Source of the DNA: UBA5018 sp044375975
GTDB lineage: Bacteria; Cyanobacteriota; Cyanobacteriia; PCC-6307; Cyanobiaceae
Direction: 5' to 3'
Assembly (NCBI GenBank): GCA_044375975.1
Contig: JBILLQ010000004.1
Coordinates: forward strand, 1 to 64,000
Length of the DNA stretch: 64,000 nt
Under the pieces are notes generated by a model that was given only the letters and a program-made list of their open reading frames with translations, did no database searches and was not told where the DNA came from. The translations under genes were made by a program, and so were the position numbers. Positions 9,001 through 15,539 of this stretch are shown here, piece by piece (the first letter of the stretch is position 1; each line of letters starts with the position of its first letter).

Positions 9001-11084
9001 CCTGTGGTCACGACGAAGCCGTCGAGAATGTTGGAGGTGCCGGTGAAGGACAACTCACCCTTGCTCCAGTCAAGCTTGGCCGTGGAAACATCCTTGACCA
9101 GCGTAAATTTACCCAATTTAGTGGTGAAGAACTGCGTCACCAGCGAGAAATCCGCCGTGAGCAGGTCCGTGGTCATCTGACCGTCGAAAGACTTACTCGT
9201 TACAGTCGCGTCAAACTGCGCTAGCGCAAGGCTGTTGCCGGCGATTTTAGGCCCGAGCGTGGCGCCGATGGTGAGCTTACCTTCGACATCATTGTTGTTT
9301 GACGGAGCAAAATTGTTGACTGATCCACCAATGCTCTGGATGAAAAATGCTGGGTAGGCCGAGATCGGTTTGTTGAGATTATCGAGTGTCAGCCCTATCT
9401 TGTCTAGCTGGAACGGGTCGTAGAGGAACTCCAGCTCGGCGCGGGCGGTCGCGCCCTCGCCGAACTGCACGCCGAAGGGGGTGCCGAGGGTGCCTGCGCC
9501 GCCGACTTCGCGTGTGGTGGTGTTGATGTTGAACTCAAGTCCCTTGATCGACCAGCCTCCGTCTAGCTTGATCGCGCTAGTCGCCTTGAGTACACCGATG
9601 ATGTCTACTTTGCCATCCGAATCAACCTGAATATAATTAGGACCGCTTAGATCGGCTTCGACGCTACCTATCCCTTTCTTGGTCTTGGCGAAGTTGGTGT
9701 TTTCGAACTCGACCTTGGCTTGGAGGCGCAGTGCGTCTTCGCCAGCACGGTATTCAATCGCCATGTTCGACGCCTTGACGTCGATTAAGCCACCTAGCTT
9801 GAATTCTTTTTTAGCCGGCGGGTCGATCCGGAAGCCGCGAACGGGGTACGCACCACCAGACTTGATTCGCAGCACCTGACTATAAAAATCAGCTGTTTCA
9901 ATGAGAAGACCGCTGGCCGCATCCGGCATCTTGAAGCGCACGTCAAAGGCCAGCGTGTCGCTGAGCAAGGACATGGATTTGAACTCGACCGGAAGTCCAG
10001 CAAGCTTGAAATCGCCCTGGGTGATTTCCGACAGTGAGGCGATGCCATTGTTCAGGTTAAGGCTGAAATCGGCCGTAAAAAGGCGCTCGGAGATGCCACC
10101 AATTCCGGAATAAATCTGCCCAGCTTTGACCTCTAGCAATCCCTTGCGATATGCCGCCGCAGTCGTGCCACTCGCGCGAATTAGCCGCGCTGCCCCTGCA
10201 GTGCGACCAACATAGATCGTGCCAGTGGTTTCGCATTTATCGGTCTTATCGTTGTGCTTGAATTTGCTGTCTGCCGTAATCGTCCACGGCCGGACATCCT
10301 CACATTCCAGCGGCTCGGCGGACACTGTATATAACCATGCCGTGCCCGCATTGTCCGTCGCGACGATGACCTCCGCCTTGTCAGCCTTGCCCGCCGGAAG
10401 ATTCACCGTGCCGGATGCACTGCCCCCCTTGAACCCGGTATCGATGAGATTCAGCCCCTCGTAGCGGATGATAAACCGATCAGGGATAGAGTAATGCTCG
10501 TAGTAGTAGGTGATTTTGCTGCCCGCCTTAGATTCGAGGAGCAATATCTTGGAGCTACCTTCGAACCCACCGCTGTCACTTACTGTCGTTGAGTATTCGA
10601 GGCCGGTCTCTTTGGACGAGTCTTCCTCGGTAACCGGGACCGGTTCGCCCCGCAGCACCGCGACGAGAGCTTGACCCTCGTCGCCAGCTGTGTCGCCCCC
10701 GAGGGCCGCGTCAAGCCGGTGGCCAAGTTCTTCAACTATCGCATCGACCAGCCGCTCATGGCCTGCGGAACTAACAAAGGCATCGGACAACTCAATCGTG
10801 TCGGTGCTGATGTCATAGGCCGCATCGGCCCCAGGGATCTGGTAATGCGACACGACAACGATATTGTGTAGCGGAATGCCCTGCTCCCGCCACAACTGCA
10901 ACATCGCATCTAAGGCGTCTGATGACCCGTAAACCAAAGCGAAAAGTCCCGGCGCCCCCCAGAGCGCGGCCTCCAGAAGACGCGCCGCATCCTGGTTAGC
11001 TACGTTAACGATTTCCAGCTCCATTTCCTCAAACGTTCTCAATTCTCTCTCGACAAACCTGGGGGAGAAGACGATCATGCCCAT
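6054..11084 (-). CDS. Giant surface/secreted protein: DUF4347, CARDB/DUF11, RTX-like and DUF4114 parts
   Basis: The 1676-aa product has an N-terminal DUF4347-like domain (about residues 15-150, with LFALVYGSSDALDAML and an EELGHRLDAAL helix seen in cyanobacterial calcium-binding giants). A long beta-rich middle follows. Residues about 785-880 resemble a pre-peptidase (PPC-like) domain (TVIIDAPEEGTWDLEITD). CARDB/DUF11-type adhesive repeats cover about 980-1330. A short RTX-like stretch (GTLGDDILYAAGTDDSIDALG) lies near 1358-1405. The final about 120 residues are a DUF4114 domain ending FGGGDRDYQDVLFSIDFL. There is no N-terminal signal peptide, which fits type I secretion with a C-terminal signal; no type I exporter is in the window. 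Many Asp/Asn residues suggest calcium binding. Lower GC than the neighbours hints at acquisition. An adhesin or outer-layer role is inferred. Confidence 0.85.
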   Translation of the reverse strand: MGMIVFSPRFVERELRTFEEMELEIVNVANQDAARLLEAALWGAPGLFALVYGSSDALDAMLQLWREQGIPLHNIVVVSHYQIPGADAAYDISTDTIELSDAFVSSAGHERLVDAIVEELGHRLDAALGGDTAGDEGQALVAVLRGEPVPVTEEDSSKETGLEYSTTVSDSGGFEGSSKILLLESKAGSKITYYYEHYSIPDRFIIRYEGLNLIDTGFKGGSASGTVNLPAGKADKAEVIVATDNAGTAWLYTVSAEPLECEDVRPWTITADSKFKHNDKTDKCETTGTIYVGRTAGAARLIRASGTTAAAYRKGLLEVKAGQIYSGIGGISERLFTADFSLNLNNGIASLSEITQGDFKLAGLPVEFKSMSLLSDTLAFDVRFKMPDAASGLLIETADFYSQVLRIKSGGAYPVRGFRIDPPAKKEFKLGGLIDVKASNMAIEYRAGEDALRLQAKVEFENTNFAKTKKGIGSVEADLSGPNYIQVDSDGKVDIIGVLKATSAIKLDGGWSIKGLEFNINTTTREVGGAGTLGTPFGVQFGEGATARAELEFLYDPFQLDKIGLTLDNLNKPISAYPAFFIQSIGGSVNNFAPSNNNDVEGKLTIGATLGPKIAGNSLALAQFDATVTSKSFDGQMTTDLLTADFSLVTQFFTTKLGKFTLVKDVSTAKLDWSKGELSFTGTSNILDGFVVTTGSFKANSKFDFSFARSAQISLPNFVPVYGGTKLTNANFAINYTNNSTYADDYAAGWGQKNVVTPWDQYNITLGLRINFDGSIARIGSGNIPTTSSWFVSGGKEYVMLTAGWETDTQGIKVRVIKPDGTVIEEGDFATNRIAIVDDFSSGTSRTVIIDAPEEGTWDLEITDTTGLGTVYYEATGAVELPKFTFTGKPIVNADGSVTYNFDATTTTSITYLNFYYDDDLSELNGLLAGSVALMPTDSSGTFIWDAAQVVPGSYFLYAMVDNVSGPIVIVENSNAVTVGSEADLSVTLEADMEEANAGDKVELTISVANLSANTKAKGAKAYVNLPADVTVLSATSPLKLSEFAQFEITLGDIAAGATQTATINVVVDAGAKPGDQFTSDVYVLADTYDSETENDGDVVQLIVPAEPAPTTVNLTVDSKIHQAIAPTVNLAFTYMVTVSNTGTRNATSVVLTETVQGLRSMSANLPSNFNGKELVVVIGNLAAGHSVDVAITALAPVAGLAFTTSAVVADGVDSAIIDNEQVNIAEILGVRPDMVDLSLTFAHDLSNTITLAVRNDGPGIASDVEIQFRLPAGALVISSNADQGSYDDVTGVWSVGNIRDKLTRTLTLSVIGLSGGKITAEVVGVNELDTDSTPNDREGDDFAFLSGLYTSLSGMITGTLGDDILYAAGTDDSIDALGGNDIVRPGGGTDTVTIGTGADQIIGSPGDLDGDTVTDLEQSDTLVFTNVSFDNGDVTVIAGPPPALQIDTDADGNTDTTIMLGRLPGEGVYVWQRGTDTRLTFLDYLVNVEEGKSLAAGDINWILNTDILTGDGSATFKINMDQRAAAAFSNTLGVYEIDAMGLIRDVRILLNDVGETSGSDLITGVEAGHTLGFFIIADGKSFANKLRNTDTLTFLDRNNAAANADGGVGLFLAVNGTTQSLNVFHSHAAALNPDGLQHAISGLSASGNRLIFGFEDLFGGGDRDYQDVLFSIDFL

Positions 11085-11450
11085 CTCTATGCAATGATTT
11101 GCAGCACATATTGACGATACCCAGAGAGACTCGAGCTAAAATTGACAAAACTTAACTATTTTATGCATTCTTTGCATCTTCAGGTGGCGGACCCGCCGGC
11201 ATTTTGGCCTGCCAGTCCAGGTTTTGCGGCCCTATGTAGTTATTACATAACATAACTGGAAGATGCTTCTGGCTCCACAAGCAGCAGCGCTAAGGCCTGG
11301 AGTGAAATGTAAATACTACTCTAAATCATCGGACTCAACGCCATTCAGTTCCGGAAGGTGCTTTCTTTCCCTGAATTCAAGCACCGCTATGGAGCGAAGG
11401 CCCAGGGTGAGGAAGGCCTGGGGCGGTTCCGCGAGAAGACGCCCACCGCC
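11085..11450. other. Spacer between giant gene and MNT gene
   Basis: This 366-base AT-richer divergent spacer presumably holds the promoters of both neighbours. A TTGACA lies near 11142 but has no well-spaced -10 partner on either strand. The plus-strand frame is open from 11358 into the nucleotidyltransferase gene, but the extra 31 codons (LSFPEFKHRYG onward) are not recognised and could be a remnant. Confidence 0.35.
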
Positions 11451-11813
11451 ATGCCCGTTCGATCGTTGATGCAATCGCTGCTGCGCTGGCCTGAGCCGGA
11501 GCAGGTGCTGAACCAGGTGCGAACCTGGGCGGCCCAGGTGGCTGCGGGGAATCCTGGCCTGGAGCGAGTGGGACTGTTTGGCAGCTACGGCCGGGGTGAC
11601 GCCGGGGTCGGCAGCGATTTCGATCTGCTGCTGATCGATTCAGGCAGCAGCGGTCCCCAGCATCAGCGACTGCTGGCCTGGCCCCTGGCGGAGCTGCCGC
11701 TCAGCTGCGATGCCCTGGTGCTCACGCCCACTGAACACGCCGAGCTTCTGGCCAGCGGCTCAGCCATGGCCACCGCCCTGCAACGGGACAGCCGCTGGTT
11801 GTGGCATAGGTAG
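11451..11813 (+). CDS. MNT-type nucleotidyltransferase domain protein (solo antitoxin-like)
   Basis: The 120-aa protein carries the minimal nucleotidyltransferase signature GSYGRGDAGVGSDFDLLL around residues 45-62: the G-S-x-G-R-G loop and the D-F-D metal-binding pair. Such MNT proteins act as antitoxins, AMPylating a HEPN-domain RNase toxin encoded next door. No HEPN gene is visible on either side: downstream lies about 870 bp without a supported gene, upstream the giant protein. The ATG at 11451 places the fold correctly; an in-frame start at 11358 would add an unrecognised 31-residue extension. It may be an orphan antitoxin or act on a distant partner. Confidence 0.75.
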   Translation: MPVRSLMQSLLRWPEPEQVLNQVRTWAAQVAAGNPGLERVGLFGSYGRGDAGVGSDFDLLLIDSGSSGPQHQRLLAWPLAELPLSCDALVLTPTEHAELLASGSAMATALQRDSRWLWHR

Positions 11814-12084
11814 CGTTTAGTTGGTGGGCGCGCATCTGTCGGCCCTCGATTGCATCCGGCTAGCTGGCAAAGCAGCCGTAGCTGGGCCGTGGATGTATAT
11901 GGTTAGCGACGATTTAGTTTGATAGCTAATTCAGATTGATGGCAAATTCAACTCGTCATTTGTTAATGCTGTGCCATCATCTAGCATCTCCTGGCAGTCG
12001 TCGGCCTTTCGATTGGGTCGCGCAACCGTGCCAAGCTGCGTCCTTGTGCGTTAGTTTGTGGCCGCTTCCTGATATTGATAAGCC

Positions 12085-12129
12085 TTGGGGGTTTGGCCCA
12101 GTGTTCGATCCAGCGCCCTGGGTAGTCGC
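12085..12129 (+). repeat. 45-bp dispersed repeat, copy 1
   Basis: This copy aligns without gaps to 16462-16506, with about 40 of 45 positions identical. The core GTTCGATCC is shared and is flanked by CCCAG and CTGGG arms that could pair. In one plus-strand frame both copies read WG.GP.FDPAPW, with mostly conservative or silent differences, so a decayed coding origin is possible. Confidence 0.7.
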
Positions 12130-12232
12130 GGAGACAAGTGTGAATGTCAATAATGAGCATTGGGCTTTAGATGTTGGCTCGGTGAATCATCGTATTCGAC
12201 TGGTCTGATGCCGTTCCGATGTGATGAAATAT

Positions 12233-12342
12233 GGGCACCTCGAAAAAATGCCCATGCAGCTACCGCGAGTCACGATCAAGCAAGTCGCCGCAACTCTTCT
12301 TGCATCATGAGTTCGGCGAAATTTAGGGTTTTTTAGGTGTCC
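12233..12342. mobile_element. MITE-like element, 110 bp with terminal inverted repeats
   Basis: The left end GGGCACCTCGAAAAA (12233-12247) is matched inversely by the right end, which reads GGACACCTAAAAAA from the other strand (outer AGGTGTCC at 12335-12342). The element is bracketed by a 4-bp direct repeat ATAT at 12229-12232 and 12343-12346, as left by transposase-mediated insertion. It is far too short to encode a transposase, so it would be a non-autonomous element or the deleted remnant of an insertion sequence. No full-length relative is in the window. Confidence 0.6.
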
Positions 12343-12344
12343 AT

Positions 12345-12374
12345 ATTATTGTTCTGAACATTATTGTTCTGAGC
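12345..12374. repeat. 15-bp tandem direct repeat
   Basis: The unit ATTATTGTTCTGAAC occurs at 12345-12359 and almost completely again from 12360. It lies immediately beside the right end of the MITE-like element. Confidence 0.7.
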
Positions 12375-12686
12375 TGCCTGGCCTCAGTCTTTGGCCTTTT
12401 GGGCCAGGGGGCCTGTTCAGTGGATCGATCAACCGCGGCGGTTAGCTGCTGGTCGCCTCCCTCAAGGGCTTGCATGCATCTGCAAAGATTTGCGCCTGGT
12501 TGAGAACCTGCTCTGCGGTGCCTGGCTTGCGAGTGATCTGCTGGGGGCGGGGCGCTTGCTGCCCATCGGCAGTTCAGCGCAGGCGTTTGCGGGGTAGTTA
12601 AAGAGTGTGACGAGAGCTACGCCGGGCCGCAGGCGGAGTCTTTAAGCTAATCCCGCTATATCAGCCGGGAAACCGTTTTAATCCGC

Positions 12687-13649
12687 ATGTTTGCCTTCAC
12701 CCGCCGCCGCCTGCTTGCTGGAGTAGCGGGGCTTGCCGTGGCAGGCCTGCTGCCGATCACTGCGACCAATGCCGCCGCCGCCGCCACAAGCATTCAGTTG
12801 GTGAGTCCAGCCGATGCGGCTGCTGGGGCCAAATCCGGTAAGTGGAAGGTGCTTGATGTGAGACCAGTGCCGCCTCTGGATTACATCGGCGGCCACCTCC
12901 CCAATGCAGTGCACATTTCGGAGCAGGCCTTCCGCGGACCCAATGGCAAACTGCCTTTCCAGATCTGGCCAGCGGGGGACCTGGCCAATCTGCTCAGCAA
13001 AGCCGGCATTTCCAACCGAGATCAGGTGTTGGTCTACTCCGATGGCAACAATGTGCTGGGAGCCTCGCTGGTGGCCTACATCCTCGAGAAGAGTGGCGTT
13101 CCCAAGGTTGGCATCCTCGACGGCGGCTTTAGTGCTTACAAGGCTTCTGGCGCTGAAGTAACCAAGGTGTTCCCCAGCTACAAGCCTGGCAATTTCAAGC
13201 CCACCAGTATCCCCGGTCTGGCTATCTCCCTCAAGGAGCTGCTGCCCCTGGTGGGCAAGCCGAATGTGGTGATTGTCGATCCACGGCCGAAAGCGCTGTT
13301 CGAGGGAACGGATCAGTTGTTCATCCGCCCTGGTCACATCCCGGGGGCTATCAACATCACCTGGCAATCGGTAACCGAGGCCAATAACGCCGATGAAGCC
13401 CTCAAAAACCCCCACAAGATCAAGTCGGTAGCAGATTTGCGCAAGCTGTTTGAAAGCCGTGGTGTCACCCCTGACAAAACGGTGATCATCTCCTGCAGTA
13501 CTGGCCGGGAAGCCAGCCTCCAGTATGTCTTGCTCAAGCACGTGCTGGGCTATCCAAACGTGCGGATATATGAAGGCTCCTGGACCGAGTACAGCGCCAC
13601 CAGCAATCAAGCCCAGACTGGACCTGATTCCTCCCCCATCAAGAACTGA
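12687..13649 (+). CDS. Exported rhodanese (sulfurtransferase) with two domains
   Basis: The 320-aa protein starts with a twin-arginine-type signal (TRRRLLAGVAGLAVAGLLP, cleaved around the following Ala-rich stretch), so it probably acts in the periplasm or lumen. Two rhodanese folds follow, about residues 38-165 and 170-305. The first has no active-site Cys in the expected loop (VLVYSDGNNVLGAS). The second carries the catalytic loop CSTGREASLQY near residue 272. Enzymes of this type move sulfane sulfur from thiosulfate or mercaptopyruvate to an acceptor. It is the first gene of a three-gene unit with a 48-aa secreted peptide and a YeeE/YedE permease, which suggests thiosulfate or sulfane-sulfur handling. 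Confidence 0.9.
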   Translation: MFAFTRRRLLAGVAGLAVAGLLPITATNAAAAATSIQLVSPADAAAGAKSGKWKVLDVRPVPPLDYIGGHLPNAVHISEQAFRGPNGKLPFQIWPAGDLANLLSKAGISNRDQVLVYSDGNNVLGASLVAYILEKSGVPKVGILDGGFSAYKASGAEVTKVFPSYKPGNFKPTSIPGLAISLKELLPLVGKPNVVIVDPRPKALFEGTDQLFIRPGHIPGAINITWQSVTEANNADEALKNPHKIKSVADLRKLFESRGVTPDKTVIISCSTGREASLQYVLLKHVLGYPNVRIYEGSWTEYSATSNQAQTGPDSSPIKN

Positions 13650-13655
13650 GCAACC

Positions 13656-13802
13656 ATGCGAACCGGCGGATTGGCAGCCCTGCTGCTGCTCACCTGGCTG
13701 GTGGGGGCTAACGCGGCCCTGACCAGCCAGGTGCTGGCCTGTGACGGCGGCGAGTCGGCTCCCCAGGCCAAACCCAAGGCCAAGGAGAAGGCAAAAACGT
13801 GA
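13656..13802 (+). CDS. 48-aa putative secreted peptide in sulfur operon
   Basis: This short ORF begins 6 bases after the rhodanese stop and its TGA overlaps the GTG start of the permease gene (GTGA). It encodes an N-terminal hydrophobic helix (GGLAALLLLTWLVGANAAL), a cleavage-like A-x-A site, a single cysteine (VLACDGGES) and a Lys/Pro/Ala tail ending KAKEKAKT. The tight spacing on both sides and the signal-like start argue that it is real. A lone cysteine could carry persulfide between the rhodanese and the permease, but this is speculation. No family is recognised. Confidence 0.6.
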   Translation: MRTGGLAALLLLTWLVGANAALTSQVLACDGGESAPQAKPKAKEKAKT

Positions 13803-14914
13803 GTTCCCAGAAACTCGCCTGGATCGTTGGTGCTCTGGCCGCAGGCCTGGCCTGGGGCTATGGCAATACCAGCTCTGGCCTGGTTTGGCTGCTGGGCTGC
13901 AGCATCGGCTGGTTGCTGGTGCACTTTCGCTTTGGGTTTAGCGGCTCCTTTCAGCGGCTGATCACCCAGCGGGATGCCGAGGCTTTCTATCCAATTGCGG
14001 CTCTGCTGGTTGCCTTGATCCTGGGAACGGCGATATTGCTGAGCCTGCAGGCTCCCCTAGGCCTCACCCTGCAATTGTCGCGGGCTCCACTGCGGTGGTC
14101 GCTGCTGCTTGGAGCCTTCCTGTTTGGTATCGGCATGCAGTTGGCCGGTCGTTGCGGCAGCGGCACCCTGGCTTCCGCCGGGCAACCGGGCAGCGGCTTT
14201 CCGCTCACCTTGGCTGGTTTGGTGTTGGGGGTGTTCGCCGGCAGCCTGCATCGACCAGGGCTGGAACAACTCACCCCTCCTGGATTGCCGGCAGTTGTGC
14301 TGCTCGACAGCCTGCCGCTCTGGGCTGCGGTGGTGTTGCAGTTGGCCCTGCTGCTGCTGTTGTTGCTAGCCCTCAATTGCTTCTGCGGCTGGAGCCTCGC
14401 CGGCCAGGGGGCCTGGCAAAAACAGCTGCCTGCGGTGCTCTGGCTTGCTGCGGCCATGCTGCTTTTGCTGCTGGCCAGCGGCGAACCCTGGAAGGTGCTC
14501 TGGGGTTTGGGATTGACAGGCGCCCATGCCGCCCGTGGCTTGGGCTGGGATCCTGCCAGCAGTGTTTTTTGGGGTGCACCTGCACGCTCCGCCCTGCTCA
14601 CCAGCCCGCTCAGCTGGCTACGGAATGGAGCCGTGATTGTGGATTTGGCGGTGATTTATGGAGCGCTGGCCGCCGGAGCCTGGCGCTCTGGTGACGTTGC
14701 TCTCTCTCCCTTGCGGCGTTTCCAGCAGCTGCATTTTCTGGGCGGCGGCCTATTGATGGGCTACGGAGGATTTTTCTCCTATGGCTGCAACATCAGTAGT
14801 TTTGTTGGCGGCGTGATGAGCTTCAGCCTGCACGGCTGGCTCTGGCTTTTGGGGGCCCTGGCTGGATCCTGGTTCTGGCTGACGCTGCGCCGAAAGCTCA
14901 GCCTTGACCCCTAA
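13799..14914 (+). CDS. YeeE/YedE family permease (thiosulfate/sulfur transport type)
   Basis: The 371-aa membrane protein has about nine to ten hydrophobic helices and the family's paired cysteine motifs: GMQLAGRCGSGTLASAGQ in the first half and GYGGFFSYGCNISSFVGG near the end. In characterised family members (TsuA) such cysteines relay thiosulfate across the membrane. The start is a GTG overlapping the stop of the 48-aa peptide by 4 bases. Position in one transcript with an exported rhodanese fits uptake of thiosulfate or reduced sulfur. The exact substrate is not shown by sequence. Confidence 0.88.
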   Translation: MSSQKLAWIVGALAAGLAWGYGNTSSGLVWLLGCSIGWLLVHFRFGFSGSFQRLITQRDAEAFYPIAALLVALILGTAILLSLQAPLGLTLQLSRAPLRWSLLLGAFLFGIGMQLAGRCGSGTLASAGQPGSGFPLTLAGLVLGVFAGSLHRPGLEQLTPPGLPAVVLLDSLPLWAAVVLQLALLLLLLLALNCFCGWSLAGQGAWQKQLPAVLWLAAAMLLLLLASGEPWKVLWGLGLTGAHAARGLGWDPASSVFWGAPARSALLTSPLSWLRNGAVIVDLAVIYGALAAGAWRSGDVALSPLRRFQQLHFLGGGLLMGYGGFFSYGCNISSFVGGVMSFSLHGWLWLLGALAGSWFWLTLRRKLSLDP

Positions 14915-14937
14915 ACCAACTGGGCCCCGGCTGCTAT

Positions 14938-15102
14938 TCAGCCCCGCAGGTGGCGCGCCAGGCTGGCTGGGGAGAATAGGAAGCCTTCCGCCTGGGCGAT
15001 GGCAGCCACGGCGGTGGCATCGCTGGCTTCATCCACCTGGAGCCTGAGGGCTGGATTGGCCTCCACCTTGGCCAGAAAGGCGGTGAGCTGTGCTTTTGAC
15101 AA
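14938..15102 (-). CDS. Orphan Nif11-like peptide (54 aa, TTG start)
   Basis: A small minus-strand frame encodes SKAQLTAFLAKVEANPAL, then AVAAIAQAEGFLFSPASL and a short tail ending RHLRG. This matches the Nif11 domain used as leader in nitrile-hydratase-leader/prochlorosin-type RiPP precursors and also found as small stand-alone proteins in cyanobacteria. No ATG is in frame; TTG at 15102-15100 is the best start, and upstream is an A-rich tract without a clear Shine-Dalgarno. There is no double-glycine site followed by a Cys/Ser/Thr-rich core, and no lanthionine synthetase nearby. It is either a stand-alone Nif11 protein or a degraded precursor. Confidence 0.65.
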   Translation of the reverse strand: MSKAQLTAFLAKVEANPALRLQVDEASDATAVAAIAQAEGFLFSPASLARHLRG

Positions 15103-15337
15103 AGTGTTTTTTTATAATTTACTGTTTAAGTCTAGGGCCGATTTTCTCGATCTGTTGGGCGGCGGGTTTTGTTGGCGGTTTGATTTTTTGGCCGCTGGTG
15201 GGCCTGGTTTTGCGGAGGTGTCGGCGGTGGGATGGGCGATAAGTTGGTCCTTGAGCCCAGGGATTTTGGGCGTAATTGGCTGGCTGGCGGTTTTGCAATG
15301 CTCAATCTGGCTTCCCCCGTAAGCCCCCGCCCCAGCC
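15103..15337. other. Spacer between Nif11 gene and rdgB fragment
   Basis: This stretch of about 235 bases starts with a T-rich run (15106-15120) upstream of the Nif11 gene, which may hold its promoter. No coding region is supported. Confidence 0.4.
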
Positions 15338-15477
15338 TCACCCCAACAGCCCCTTGATCCCAGGCGCCAGCAGCGCGAAGGCTCGGTCCCCCTGGCCCGG
15401 GGGGGCTCCAGGATGCTGCCCTCGCACACCCCCTCCAGCTCCAGGCGGCTGGCATCGCTGGGATCGGCCACCGCCCT
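15338..15477 (-). pseudogene. Decayed copy of the 3' end of rdgB
   Basis: Positions 15338-15391 match the last 54 bases of the intact rdgB gene (26112-26165), including the stop codon. Positions from about 15390 to 15477 match 26255-26345, with roughly 90 bases deleted between the blocks. Translated on the minus strand the pieces read FALLAPGIKGLLG and DPSDASRLELEGVCEGSILE. The intact RdgB has FALLAPGLKGLLG and DPSGVIRLEVEGVCEGSILE. The two pieces are in different frames, so no protein is made. The copy lies on the far side of the restriction island from rdgB, in the same orientation. Confidence 0.85.
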
Positions 15478-15539
15478 GGCTGCGGCCTGGCTCGCTGAAC
15501 AGCAAAATGCCCAGGCGCAGCAGGCTGCAGGGAGCAACA

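Larger units (their letters stand above)
11814..12686. other. Gene-poor accessory stretch with repeats
   Basis: This stretch of about 870 bases has no supported gene. It contains a 45-bp sequence repeated diverged at 16.46 kb, a 110-bp MITE-like element with a target duplication, and a 15-bp tandem direct repeat (12345-12374). Open frames at 11936-12208 and 12391-12597 have no recognisable product. Confidence 0.6.

Noticed and set aside
12678..13610. 310-codon minus-strand frame opposite the rhodanese gene
   Set aside because: Antisense shadow. The plus strand has a Tat signal, rhodanese motifs and operon spacing.
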